DNA of 64,000 nucleotides, from positions 2,469,547-2,533,546 of the forward strand of contig NZ_CP123897.1 in assembly GCF_029910655.1 (NCBI RefSeq). The letters are read 5' to 3'. This stretch comes from Methylomonas sp. UP202. Lineage in GTDB: Bacteria > Pseudomonadota > Gammaproteobacteria > Methylococcales > Methylomonadaceae. This document shows, piece after piece, positions 27,187-34,859 of the stretch. Position 1 is the stretch's first letter. The number at the start of each line of letters is the position of its first letter. Position numbers and translations under genes: made by a program. The notes beneath the pieces are model-generated. The model had not been told where the DNA came from, ran no database searches, and was given only the letters and a program-made list of their open reading frames with translations.

Positions 27187-27329
27187 AGTTCGACCATTTG
27201 AAACAGGGATGGCTCTGCAATTAAATGGATTCAAGGTTGCCGGCCCTCGGTGGCGCGCAGGGCCGGTTCAAGGTTACGCCCGGCTGCGCTTTTCGCGCGC
27301 TTTGGCGCGGTTTATCCGGCGGCGTCCAG

Positions 27330-27509
27330 CTCGACCTGATACGGCCGTCGAGCACCTGCCTCGGAGCGCCAACTCGTTTAATCGCTGCAATACCTCGGGC
27401 TTGCCAATGTTGCCGGCGTCGATAATCTGGTCGCGCCTTGCAAAACTGCCAGCACTTCCGGTCGCAGCAGGCCGTGGGTGTCAGAGATGATGCCGACGCG
27501 GTGGGACAC
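27330..27509 (-). pseudogene. frameshifted remnant of a YfcE/MJ0936-type metallophosphoesterase
   Basis: From GTG at 27509 the minus strand reads VSHRVGIISDTHGLLRPEVL then AVLQGA, the classic start of YfcE-like phosphodiesterases (SDTHG metal motif). The frame breaks near codon 28. Moving to another frame recovers QIIDAGNIGKPEVLQRLNEL, where functional proteins have HAGDIG, so both the metal-binding His and Asp of the second motif are altered. The C-terminal two thirds are missing. It is a dead gene fragment. The rest of 27187-27566 holds nothing else supported. Confidence 0.7.
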
Positions 27510-27566
27510 AAAGGCGACGGTTAGGATGAGAGGGCATCAAAACGGAATCATTCCAAAATTGGTCTT

Positions 27567-27785
27567 TTACCCATCGGTTCGACTAGACGGCGTTGTGTTG
27601 CTCGGTACTTGCTTCAAGTGCTCTGGTGCATCGTCGCCAATGGCAAACGGTGCATTGCCGTCCCATTGCACCACGTATTGACCGAGACGCCGCTTGCGCT
27701 CCAGGGTTTTATTGACGGCAAGTTGCAGGCAATTCAACATCGCCTGGGTGTCCGAGTTTAGAGTGGATTTGGATGGTTCGCTCAT
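27567..27785 (-). CDS. small conserved hypothetical protein
   Basis: 72 residues, soluble. The core DTQAMLNCLQLAVNKTLERK then RRLGQYVVQWDGNAPFAIGDD resembles a small protein family seen in Methylococcales and cyanobacteria. No function is known to me. The ribosome-binding site is weak. It lies between the phosphodiesterase remnant and the SIR2-domain gene, divergent from the latter. It may be an accessory or unrelated gene. Confidence 0.55.
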   Translation of the reverse strand: MSEPSKSTLNSDTQAMLNCLQLAVNKTLERKRRLGQYVVQWDGNAPFAIGDDAPEHLKQVPSNTTPSSRTDG

Positions 27786-28075
27786 GATTGGGCCTGCTGC
27801 TGTAACAAAGCAAAAAAATCGGGATTGAGTACTTCACTTTTCATTCATTAGTTTTACTAGTGCCTCAGGTCTTGGCAAGCTATAGGAGTCGAAAATAATA
27901 CCGAGGCGTTGGGGCGCCAGGAATTTGCGCGGATGTTCAGTTCGTTAGGGAGTTAAGATGGACTCCTTACGGAATCTCATCGTTTTATTGATTACACTAG
28001 CTAATCGCTGCTCCGCAAGCTAACGCGCAAACTGTTAACATTTCCGCTATATGAAGCCATCTCAATGTAGGACGC

Positions 28076-30985
28076 ATGACCATTCCCCAACAGCTAGCAC
28101 AGAGCCTGAAAAACGGTAAAGTTATTCCTTTCGTCGGTGCTGGCGTATCGATAAGTGTGTTAACTCAATCCGGTAAATCACTGTTTCCTAGTTGGAAATC
28201 GTTATTGATCGCAGCGGCGCAGCGCTTGAACGAGGAAAAGAAACCGGACGACGAGACTTTGGTTCGCAGCTTGGTCAATAAAGGCAGATTACTGGATGCC
28301 GCAAAGGAGGCTCAGCAAGGTCTTGGTGCCAACTGGCACGATTTCCTCAAAAGCCAGTTCGATAAAACCAGCGACCAAGCCCAAGACGCCAGCCTGAAAC
28401 TGGCAAAGTTGGTTTGGCAGTTGGGTTCTGAGTTGGTCATTACCACCAACTACGATAACGTCTTGCATTGGGCTTGTCCAAATACGCTGGACGTGGAGAA
28501 ATGGAATATCGAGGCGGCCGTTGAACAATGCAATCTGCTGCGTGATAGCGTTAACAAGCCAACCATCTGGCATTTACACGGCCACATTGGAGATAGTGCC
28601 AATATCATCCTCACGCCCGACGGCTACTCCCGGCTTTACGCCGACGAGCCCAGCGAAAATCGCTACAAAGCCGCTATCCAAACTCTCCACCATCAATTGG
28701 CCAGCCGAAACTTCTTGTTCATCGGCTTCAGCCTGGCCGACGAGGATTTTACCGACCAGTTGCACATGCTGGAGGATGTATACCAAGGCGCGGCGGGGCC
28801 GCACTATGTGCTGCTACCCGAAGCGCAAAGAGGGAGCTTCAAATCGCCTACACCCGGCATTGAGCCGGTGTTTTTTCGGGATTTCGGCGAATCGCTTCTG
28901 GAAAGCTTAACCCATATGGCCGGCATCGCCAACGCTAAGACCGACCCTGTCATCACGAGTAACGGCATCGTAGCCGACTACAATCCCGACAAGCCGGTAT
29001 TTTACGTACCATTCCGAGCCAAGGGCGCTCAAATGATCGGTCGTCGCGAAGCCTTGGAGCAAGTACGTCACCAGCTTTGCGACGGCAAGCGCACGTCCAT
29101 CGGTCAGACTGCGGCCTTCCAAGGCTTGGGCGGCTTGGGCAAAACGCAGTTGGCGGTGGAATACGCCCATGCTTACCGCAGCGAATACCCTAACGGCGTT
29201 ATTTGGATTAATACAGACCAGGAGATAACCCCTCAACTGATCAAATTGGCGGAAGAGGCAGGTTGGGTGTCGCCCTTATCGGAACAACCCTTCAAAATTC
29301 AAACCGCTATCCGCCGCCTCCGGGAAACATCGGATTGTTTGATCGTCTTCGACAATTTGGAGCAATTGGCGGACATCAAAGAATATCTGCCCAAGCCACA
29401 ATTCAGCCCACACATCCTCGTCACCAGCCGTATAGACCAACCGGGGTTTAATCCGGTGGCGTTGAATACATTGCCGCCGGAACTCGGGTTGCAATTGTTG
29501 ATCCAGGAAGCCGAACGGGAGCCGAATGGCGAACAAGAAATTCAGGCCGCCCAAGCTATAGTGGAACGTCTGGACGGTTTACCGTTGGCACTAGAATTGG
29601 CCGGCGCCTATCTGCGCCGCCGTCATGCCGTCAGGTGGAACGAATATCTGGAATTGCTGTTCGATAACCCCAGGTCGGCTTTTCCCGCCCATTTGCAAGG
29701 CGAAAGCCTGACCCACCATGAGGCGGACATATACTCCACGCTCAAGATCAATGAAAGCCTATTCGAGGAAGAGCCTTTGCTCCGGGAAGTGCTGGACTTG
29801 CTGACCTGGAGCGGCTCGGCGCCGATGGTCTTGTCCTTGCTGTGCGCTGCCCTCGGCCAAGACAAGTCTTCTGCTCTAACAGGAGCTTTGTCTTTGGGGG
29901 TTGCATTGCGCATTCTGCAACGACCGGATGACGGAGAACGCTATGCCATCCACCGGTTGGTACGCGAAGTGCGTCGCGAAGACGTGCGGCTGGAAACGCG
30001 GCGCGACTGGGCGGAAAGTTGCGGAAAACGTTTAGGCGATTGGTTTGAGGCGCATCGGCAAGATTTTCGCGATTTGCCCCTCTTCGAAGCCGGCTTGGAT
30101 CATCTGGAAGCTTGGCGGCAAAACGCCGAACGCTTGGAATTAACCTTGCTGGCGGTTCGGATGATTTGGCTGCGAGCTTACCCAGCATTCCATTGGGGGC
30201 GCTATGCTGATGCCAAGCGCGATATCAATTGTGCGCTTAGTCTTTACGAACGATCGGCTAAGTCGGACGCCCCTTTGTACGCGCATTTACTCAACGATTT
30301 AAGTGCGGTAACTTCCAAGTTGGGCGATTCTGGCGCGGCGCTGAACTTGGGAGAACAGGCACTGGCTATCCGGCGCGAACTTTATGGTCAAGACCATTCC
30401 GATACGGCGAGCTCGTTAGGCAATGTCGCAGCCTATTACCACAATTTGCGAAAATACGATAAAGCGCTGGAACTCGGACAACGCGTGTTAGCTATTCGGC
30501 GCAAGCTCTTTGGTGAAGATCATTTCGATACTGCAATTTCGTTGATCAATATCGCCGGTTACTACCATGACTTGGGCAAATACGACAAAGCACTGGAACT
30601 AGGCCGACAGGCGCTGAACATCCAACTCAAGCTGTTTGGAGATGAACATCCTCATACGGCTAAATCATTAGCAAATATCTCCGTCGTTCTTAGCTCTTTG
30701 GGGCTGGGCCATGATGCTCTTAAACTCGGCCAGCGGGCATTATTCATCCAGCAAAAACTGTTGGGCGATGCCCATCCTGACACCATACATTCTCTGTGCC
30801 AAGTGATTCGTCGTTTGAATAAAGTTGGACGCAAAACGGAAGCCGTTCAACTTTTTCGTTTGCAATTTCAGAAACTTAAACCCGGAGATCCTCACTATCA
30901 GGGTTTCCTAGACTTAAGGGCCAACTTGTTACCGGGATTTCGTAAGACTTCCCAAAAAGCCAGCAAGAGCAAAAAAAACCGTTGA
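28076..30985 (+). CDS. SIR2 / NB-ARC (STAND) / TPR protein, candidate NLR-type anti-phage sensor
   Basis: 969 residues. The N-terminal SIR2-like domain (about 5-280) has GAGVS at 21-25, TTNYD at 123-127, HLHG at 166-169 with the likely catalytic His, and GFSLADEDF at 217-225. The STAND/NB-ARC ATPase (about 315-640) has P-loop GLGGLGKT at 350-357, Walker B LIVFDN at 422-427, TSR at 450 and GLPLAL at 501. The C-terminus (about 690-940) holds kinesin-light-chain-type TPRs. In known defence proteins of this design (for example Avs-type SIR2-STANDs), the repeats sense a phage protein and the SIR2 domain destroys NAD. That function is inferred. It sits beside vapBC and an integron. Confidence 0.85.
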   Translation: MTIPQQLAQSLKNGKVIPFVGAGVSISVLTQSGKSLFPSWKSLLIAAAQRLNEEKKPDDETLVRSLVNKGRLLDAAKEAQQGLGANWHDFLKSQFDKTSDQAQDASLKLAKLVWQLGSELVITTNYDNVLHWACPNTLDVEKWNIEAAVEQCNLLRDSVNKPTIWHLHGHIGDSANIILTPDGYSRLYADEPSENRYKAAIQTLHHQLASRNFLFIGFSLADEDFTDQLHMLEDVYQGAAGPHYVLLPEAQRGSFKSPTPGIEPVFFRDFGESLLESLTHMAGIANAKTDPVITSNGIVADYNPDKPVFYVPFRAKGAQMIGRREALEQVRHQLCDGKRTSIGQTAAFQGLGGLGKTQLAVEYAHAYRSEYPNGVIWINTDQEITPQLIKLAEEAGWVSPLSEQPFKIQTAIRRLRETSDCLIVFDNLEQLADIKEYLPKPQFSPHILVTSRIDQPGFNPVALNTLPPELGLQLLIQEAEREPNGEQEIQAAQAIVERLDGLPLALELAGAYLRRRHAVRWNEYLELLFDNPRSAFPAHLQGESLTHHEADIYSTLKINESLFEEEPLLREVLDLLTWSGSAPMVLSLLCAALGQDKSSALTGALSLGVALRILQRPDDGERYAIHRLVREVRREDVRLETRRDWAESCGKRLGDWFEAHRQDFRDLPLFEAGLDHLEAWRQNAERLELTLLAVRMIWLRAYPAFHWGRYADAKRDINCALSLYERSAKSDAPLYAHLLNDLSAVTSKLGDSGAALNLGEQALAIRRELYGQDHSDTASSLGNVAAYYHNLRKYDKALELGQRVLAIRRKLFGEDHFDTAISLINIAGYYHDLGKYDKALELGRQALNIQLKLFGDEHPHTAKSLANISVVLSSLGLGHDALKLGQRALFIQQKLLGDAHPDTIHSLCQVIRRLNKVGRKTEAVQLFRLQFQKLKPGDPHYQGFLDLRANLLPGFRKTSQKASKSKKNR

Positions 30986-31093
30986 GGCCGATTATTGCGT
31001 GCGTATACAAACTCCGCTTTGATATACAAACTCTGGGGCTACCGCTTCTCGAACTATATTGAAAAGCGGGAAGCTAGCAAGCAGAGTACGGAG

Positions 31094-31501
31094 TTAATTC
31101 ACCCAATCCTCTACCCGCAAACCCGGTACCCCGAGAAATTCGCGTTCATTGTTGGTCACCAATATCCAGTCTTGCGACCGGGCATGAGCGGCCAGCCACA
31201 AGTCGTTGTTGCCTATCGGCTGGCCGGTTTTCTGGAGGTCGGCGCGGATTTGTCCGTAGTGCTCGCCGGCTGGTTCGGGCAAGTCGTAGACCGGAATCAG
31301 GCCGGTCAATTCTTCAATCGCCGCAATCGCGCGGTTCCGCGCCTGGCTTTTCTCGGCGCGGAAGCGCAATTCGCCCAGGGTAATCAGCGACATAGCCAGT
31401 TCGCTGGCGGAGTGGCGGGCGAATCGCTCGCGCACGGCGGGTGGGCGATATTTGGCGATATAGATGCAGATGTTGGTATCGAGCAGGTAACGAGGGTCCA
31501 T
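31094..31501 (-). CDS. vapC: VapC-family PIN-domain toxin
   Basis: 135 residues from ATG at 31501, which overlaps the vapB stop codon as TGATG. PIN-domain signature: YLLDTNICIYI with the first catalytic Asp (residue 8), GELRFRAEK with the acidic second site, IGNNDLWLAAHA and LVTNNEREF for the later acidic positions, and a final WVN. VapC toxins cut tRNA or rRNA and are neutralised by VapB. The toxin gene is intact while its antitoxin gene is interrupted. Either toxin expression is lost or low, the remaining antitoxin half is enough, or immunity is supplied elsewhere. Confidence 0.85.
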   Translation of the reverse strand: MDPRYLLDTNICIYIAKYRPPAVRERFARHSASELAMSLITLGELRFRAEKSQARNRAIAAIEELTGLIPVYDLPEPAGEHYGQIRADLQKTGQPIGNNDLWLAAHARSQDWILVTNNEREFLGVPGLRVEDWVN

Positions 31502-31925
31502 CAAAACGCTTCGCGCGCTTGGGGTTGGCTGTCGTCGCGGCCTTCGGCCATGAAGTCTTCGGGAAAGGCGCTGAGTGCGTCGAATATTGCCGCCGCGTTG
31601 ATGGGCGTTTCGCGCAACACGATTTCGTCGCCCCGACGAAAGATTTCCACGCGGTCGGCGTTAAACCTAAAAAGAGCAGTTTGGCGATGAAAAATCCCGT
31701 TCGTCCTGAGCTTGTCGAAGGGCGCGCGGGATTTTTCATTCACCCGTTTGGTGAGTGTATTGCGAGCCGTCCATGCTTCGACAGGGCTCTCCTGAGCGCA
31801 GCCGAAGGGCTCAGCACGAACGGCCCGCAATACACGCCAACTGCCCTTTTTAGGTTAAAGCGAAATTCCTTGGGTAAGCGCACGGCCTGGCTGTTGCCGG
31901 ATTGAAAAATACGGGCGTAGGTCAT
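31501..31925 (-). pseudogene. vapB: vapB antitoxin gene split by a small mobile element
   Basis: The first part (from 31925) reads MTYARIFQSGNSQAVRLPKE FRF, the AbrB-type DNA-binding start of VapB. The frame then enters the element at 31666-31854 and stops. Beyond the element the gene resumes with FNADRVEIFRRGDEIVLRE and runs to the end, overlapping vapC. Removing the element plus one copy of the 5-bp duplication restores one continuous VapB of about 76 residues. An ATG inside the element (31830) opens a frame that continues into the antitoxin's C-terminal, toxin-binding half. Confidence 0.85.
31666..31854. mobile_element. 189-bp MITE-like element with terminal inverted repeats and TTAAA target duplication
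   Basis: The ends are inverted repeats of 20-21 bases starting CCTAAAAAG and ending AGTT(T)GGCG (31666-31686 and 31835-31854; one mismatch, one gap). It is flanked by perfect TTAAA duplications (31661-31665 and 31855-31859). Inside are two hairpins: arms ATGAAAAATCCCG/CGGGATTTTTCAT (31687-31699, 31727-31739) and GTGTATTGCG/CGCAATACAC (31755-31764, 31826-31835). Their loops hold CTGAGC...GTCGAAG-type repeats. It has no transposase and presumably was mobilised in trans by an IS with matching ends. Confidence 0.85.
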
Positions 31926-32159
31926 CGCCGTACTCCGTGATTGTCGTTACGGCGAGTGTATACGTATTACGCAAATCAAATCCAGTAACCGGTGAATTTG
32001 CCTGCTTTACGGTCCGAGATAGCGATGCGTTTGCCGTGGTTTTTAAACACCTTCGGCATGCTGGCGCAGTTTGGCGGCCTTTGGCAATAGCGCATTTGTA
32101 CCGGTACAAACGTACTGGGTCGGCATGATCGATGCGTTGCCAACTTCGCAAGCTTCAGA

Positions 32160-32412
32160 GCCTTGCGCACAAGTAAATTAGAGTCGCGCGCAAGCTTATT
32201 TGGCTTGCGGGCAAGGTTTTTTTCGCTGCGCGCAAGCCAAATAAGCGTGTGGTTGGAGTTTAATGCCTTGCGCTCAAGGCTTTTAGGCTTACGCCCATAG
32301 AAAATTGCCTTGCCCGCAAAGTCATTTACCTTGCGGGCCAGGCTTGGAACCTTGCGAGTACTGCGAATAAGCTTGCGGGGGTAGCGGCAAAGCTTGCGAG
32401 CCTTGCCTTTAT
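32160..32412. repeat. degenerate 21-bp-period tandem repeat (about 12 units)
   Basis: Units begin near 32160, 32183, 32203, 32224, 32247, 32265, 32286, 32307, 32329, 32350, 32371 and 32392. The approximate consensus is GCCTTGCGGGCAAGGCTTTT plus one base. Many units contain the near-palindrome CTTGCGNGCAAG. There are no unique spacers, so it is not CRISPR. Because the period is 21, one minus-strand frame stays open with a seven-residue pattern RKxxxLA, but no standard start codon precedes the array. Confidence 0.75.
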
Positions 32413-32506
32413 CTATTCCGCTATGGGCTGGAGCTTGGTTGGTGTGCCGGAAGGCCGAGCCGGGCGGCTGACCTACTTATCTTGTTTAGCCGACAGGCTG
32501 GCCGGC

Positions 32507-32962
32507 TTAGGTTTTTGGCTTGGCGCCGCGGTTAAATCGAACCGACATGGCCTGCCGCAGCGTTTCCAATCCCGCGCCTTTACCGGCGATTTTCAACGAG
32601 GCATAAGCATCCAGACTAAAACTATAAATATCGCTGCCCAGCGCCATGTCGGTATCTTCGGCTCTGCTCAATAAATCGCGCAGCCGATGTAGGCGAGGGC
32701 GGAGTCTATCGAGCGTCGCCAGATCGGCTTCCGCCGAGGCGGTATCCAGACCGGACGGAATGGCCGACGTATTTTGGCTGGACACCGTCAGCGTCTGACG
32801 GCAGAACGCTTCGGTTTTATCGCCCATCTTGGGGATGGCGCGACGCTCTTCCGGGGTTAAGACCAGAAAGCCGGCGAAGCGGTCTTCCAATGTCTTCAGG
32901 GCGGCGTCTATATCCGCGAGATCGTTATCGGAAAGGCTTAAAGAAATCAGATGTTGGTTCAT
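32507..32962 (-). CDS. conserved hypothetical soluble protein
   Basis: 151 residues, helical, with no signal or membrane segment. The start follows AGGAGCC. Recognisable stretches are LSLSDNDLADIDAALKTLED, LVLTPEERRAIPKMGDKTEA and DIYSFSLDAYASLKIAGK. I recall similar small proteins in Methylococcales but know no function or fold. It stands alone between the tandem repeat and the integron integrase remnant. Nothing supported lies in 32963-33238. Confidence 0.6.
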   Translation of the reverse strand: MNQHLISLSLSDNDLADIDAALKTLEDRFAGFLVLTPEERRAIPKMGDKTEAFCRQTLTVSSQNTSAIPSGLDTASAEADLATLDRLRPRLHRLRDLLSRAEDTDMALGSDIYSFSLDAYASLKIAGKGAGLETLRQAMSVRFNRGAKPKT

Positions 32963-33238
32963 GTCGGGCTCCTTTTGGCGTGGCTGATACGGCGGACGAT
33001 GGGGCAGTCCGCAGATGAAAAGCGTAGGCTAAATTCAGAAACGCGCGTTACATTGTTTACTAGAACGCTAACAGGCGTTGGATGGTATCCGAGTGCCAAG
33101 CGCTGGCTGGCAACCGGCGTTATTCGAACAGGACTATAGGCAAGGGATGCGAGCTAACCGGCGTTCTTTGTTACAGAGCCTGCGATTGTTGAAATCGGAC
33201 GGCGGTAGCCGACTAAAACGGGCTTATAAACCATTGAA

Positions 33239-33571
33239 TTAGACCGCCGCCGACCGGCGAAGCTCGGCCATGCCATCCAACCAAGGCCATTGCACCGCTA
33301 GCACGTCGCGATACAAAAACAGAATGGCCGACAAAGCCTGATTTTGCGTGGAACTGGAGACATGCCGCTCGGTTGCCAGATAGGTCAAGAACCGTTCGAC
33401 TTCGGCCGCGCCCATCTCCGTCGGATGACACTCGGCGTTAAACAAAATAAATTGCTTAATCCAGTAGACGTAAGTATCCTCGGTACTCAGACTGTAGTGC
33501 TTGAAACGAATTTTATCGCGTACCTGATCCAGTCGTTTTTTTGGCGGTGCCGATGTCGTATTTGTTTCCAT
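33239..33571 (-). pseudogene. intI: integron integrase, truncated after the N-terminal domain
   Basis: 110 residues that closely follow the SAM-like DNA-binding domain of integron integrases: LDQVRDKIRFKHYSLSTEDTY, WIKQFILFN, HPTEMGAAEVERFLTYLA, STQNQALSAILFLYRDV and WPWLDG. A full IntI is about 320 residues. Here the frame ends at ELRRSAAV, and the catalytic domain with its Arg, His and Tyr residues is absent downstream. It is transcribed away from the cassette array, as expected for intI. The enzyme is certainly inactive as encoded. Confidence 0.85.
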
Positions 33572-33636
33572 AACGTGTCCCGTTTGCCCGAGCGAATTCT
33601 TTCACAAACAATAACTTGCCATCATGGAAAAAGGAT

Positions 33637-33694
33637 TATACGACATAATGCTCTGGATTATAGGACAAGCGATGTCGTATACATTACGTTATGC
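33637..33694 (+). other. attI-like insertion point with inverted repeat
   Basis: This lies between the intI start and the first cassette. It has a perfect 10-bp inverted repeat TATACGACAT/ATGTCGTATA (33637-33646 and 33672-33681), followed by the recombination core GTTATGC at 33688-33694. The position and core match an attI site. The inverted repeat may bind the integrase or a regulator of intI. Confidence 0.55.
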
Positions 33695-33874
33695 GCCTGC
33701 ACCTGTGTTCCCTATAGCAGACTGGTAGTAATAATCAGGCAATTTATGCCCGGCTCCATCAATTTCGTTTGCCATGTCAAGCAACTCATTTACAGCGGCC
33801 TGTTGAGATTTCCCGTATTTTTCACTTATAGTCAGCGCGGCTCTTCTCAGAGTTTCTGGGTCGTCTTTTATCAT
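33689..33874 (-). CDS. integron cassette 1: small hypothetical protein in reverse orientation
   Basis: 61 residues from ATG 33874 (an in-frame upstream ATG at 33904 lies within attC). Soluble and helical: DDPETLRRAALTISEKYGKS, AVNELLDMANEIDGAG and LPDYYYQSAIGN. The stop codon TAA lies inside the core GTTATGC of the left insertion site. The gene runs toward intI, opposite to the usual cassette direction. Function is unknown. Confidence 0.55.
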   Translation of the reverse strand: MIKDDPETLRRAALTISEKYGKSQQAAVNELLDMANEIDGAGHKLPDYYYQSAIGNTGAGA

Positions 33875-33890
33875 TGCATTATATCCCGCC

Positions 33891-33977
33891 GCATAACACG
33901 GCACTCAAGGCGACGCCGGGAAGCGTCGCGGTATTGTTTAAAGCTTGTCGGCGGCGCGTCTTAGTTCAGCGTTATAT
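33891..33977 (+). repeat. attC site of cassette 1
   Basis: It begins GCATAACACGGCACTCAAGG and ends GTCTTAGTTCAGCGTTATAT. The outer and inner arms pair imperfectly with extrahelical bases, as attC sites do, and an internal GC-rich hairpin lies between. Length is about 87 bases. Confidence 0.7.
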
Positions 33978-34036
33978 GCTTTGGCGTTAACCGAAGAAAA
34001 GTTGACAACGAAGCGTATCTATATGAGAGTGGCTGT

Positions 34037-34150
34037 ATGAAATTTGATCCGATGCAACTCAACAATCGAATTATCATCATTCCTTAGGAATGGTGGGGTT
34101 TTGTGTGCTTTGGATAAAGCAACCCACCCTAGAAGGTGGGTTTTCTCTTT
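34037..34150 (+). promoter_or_regulatory. leader peptide and terminator/antiterminator pair upstream of cassette 2 gene
   Basis: A 16-codon open frame (34037-34087, MKFDPMQLNNRIIIIP) is followed by three complementary segments: GGTGGGGTT (34092-34100), AACCCACC (34121-34128) and GGTGGGTT (34135-34142). Segment 2 can pair with 1 or with 3. The 2:3 hairpin runs into TTTTCTCTTT and looks like an intrinsic terminator. This layout fits transcription attenuation, but regulation is inferred. Confidence 0.6.
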
Positions 34151-34185
34151 CTACCTTTTAGGAATCAGTTCCTTGGAGGATTCAA

Positions 34186-34701
34186 ATGAAAAAGGTAGCA
34201 GTTTTTGGAAAGCCAGGTAGCGGAAAATCCACAGTAAGCAAAGCATTAGCTTTATCAAATGGGCTCCCGCTTCATCAACTAGATTCAATTGTTTATAAGC
34301 CAAACGGTGAGCTCGTGGCGAGAGAAGTATTTGATGCAGCACACAACGATATTCTGAGTTCAGAATCGTGGGTAATTGATGGCTTTGGTCCTATTAGCTC
34401 CTTTAATGAGCGTTTAGCGGCAGCAGATACCCTCGTTTACATTAATCTCCCATATTCTGTTAGTTACTGGTTTGTAACTAAACGCTGCCTGAAAGGATTT
34501 TTTATAAAGCCTGAAGGTTGGCCTGAAGGAAGCTCAATATTGAAAGGTACACTGAATAGCTATAAGACACTCAAGTTGTGTCCCAAATTCTGGGACGATG
34601 AATTTTTATCTAAGCTAATGGAATACTCGAGTAGTAAAAAAGTCTACATAATCAAAACAGTGTCTGAGTTAAATGACTTTGCTTTAGCGCAAGTTAGATA
34701 G
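34186..34701 (+). CDS. integron cassette 2: P-loop nucleotide kinase-like protein (FlaR/adenylate-kinase type)
   Basis: 171 residues. The N-terminal Walker A GKPGSGKST (about 8-16) is followed by the LHQLDSIVYKPNGELV and WVIDGFGP segments typical of the 'topology modulation'/FlaR-like adenylate-kinase-related group. A lid-like basic region (TKRCLKGF) follows. It has a GGAG ribosome-binding site. Codon use is AT-rich compared with chromosomal neighbours, consistent with a mobile cassette. The substrate is unknown. A leader with a terminator precedes it and an attC site follows. Confidence 0.7.
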   Translation: MKKVAVFGKPGSGKSTVSKALALSNGLPLHQLDSIVYKPNGELVAREVFDAAHNDILSSESWVIDGFGPISSFNERLAAADTLVYINLPYSVSYWFVTKRCLKGFFIKPEGWPEGSSILKGTLNSYKTLKLCPKFWDDEFLSKLMEYSSSKKVYIIKTVSELNDFALAQVR

Positions 34702-34706
34702 TACGC

Positions 34707-34829
34707 ATATAACATTACGCTCAAGCGGGACGCGCCTTATCGCGGCGGTTTTGAAGGTTTGTTATTTTTCAGCTTCGGTGGCTTCGCCAATCTTTCGTGA
34801 CAGGCGCGCCCCTTAGCTTTACGTTGGGC
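34707..34829 (+). repeat. attC site of cassette 2
   Basis: It begins ATATAACATTACGCTCAAGC and ends CTTAGCTTTACGTTGGGC. The inner arms GGGACGCGCC and GGCGCGCCCC are complementary, with a long internal stem between. It is about 123 bases, in the range of longer attC sites. Confidence 0.8.
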
Positions 34830-34859
34830 TGAAAAGTGGAATTGTCTTTGAACCCATTA

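Noticed and set aside
30995-31690. 231-codon plus-strand frame
   Set aside because: It is antisense to vapC and the vapB remnant, whose motifs are clear.
32160-32412. CRISPR array
   Set aside because: Units are contiguous and degenerate with no unique spacers, and no cas genes are present.
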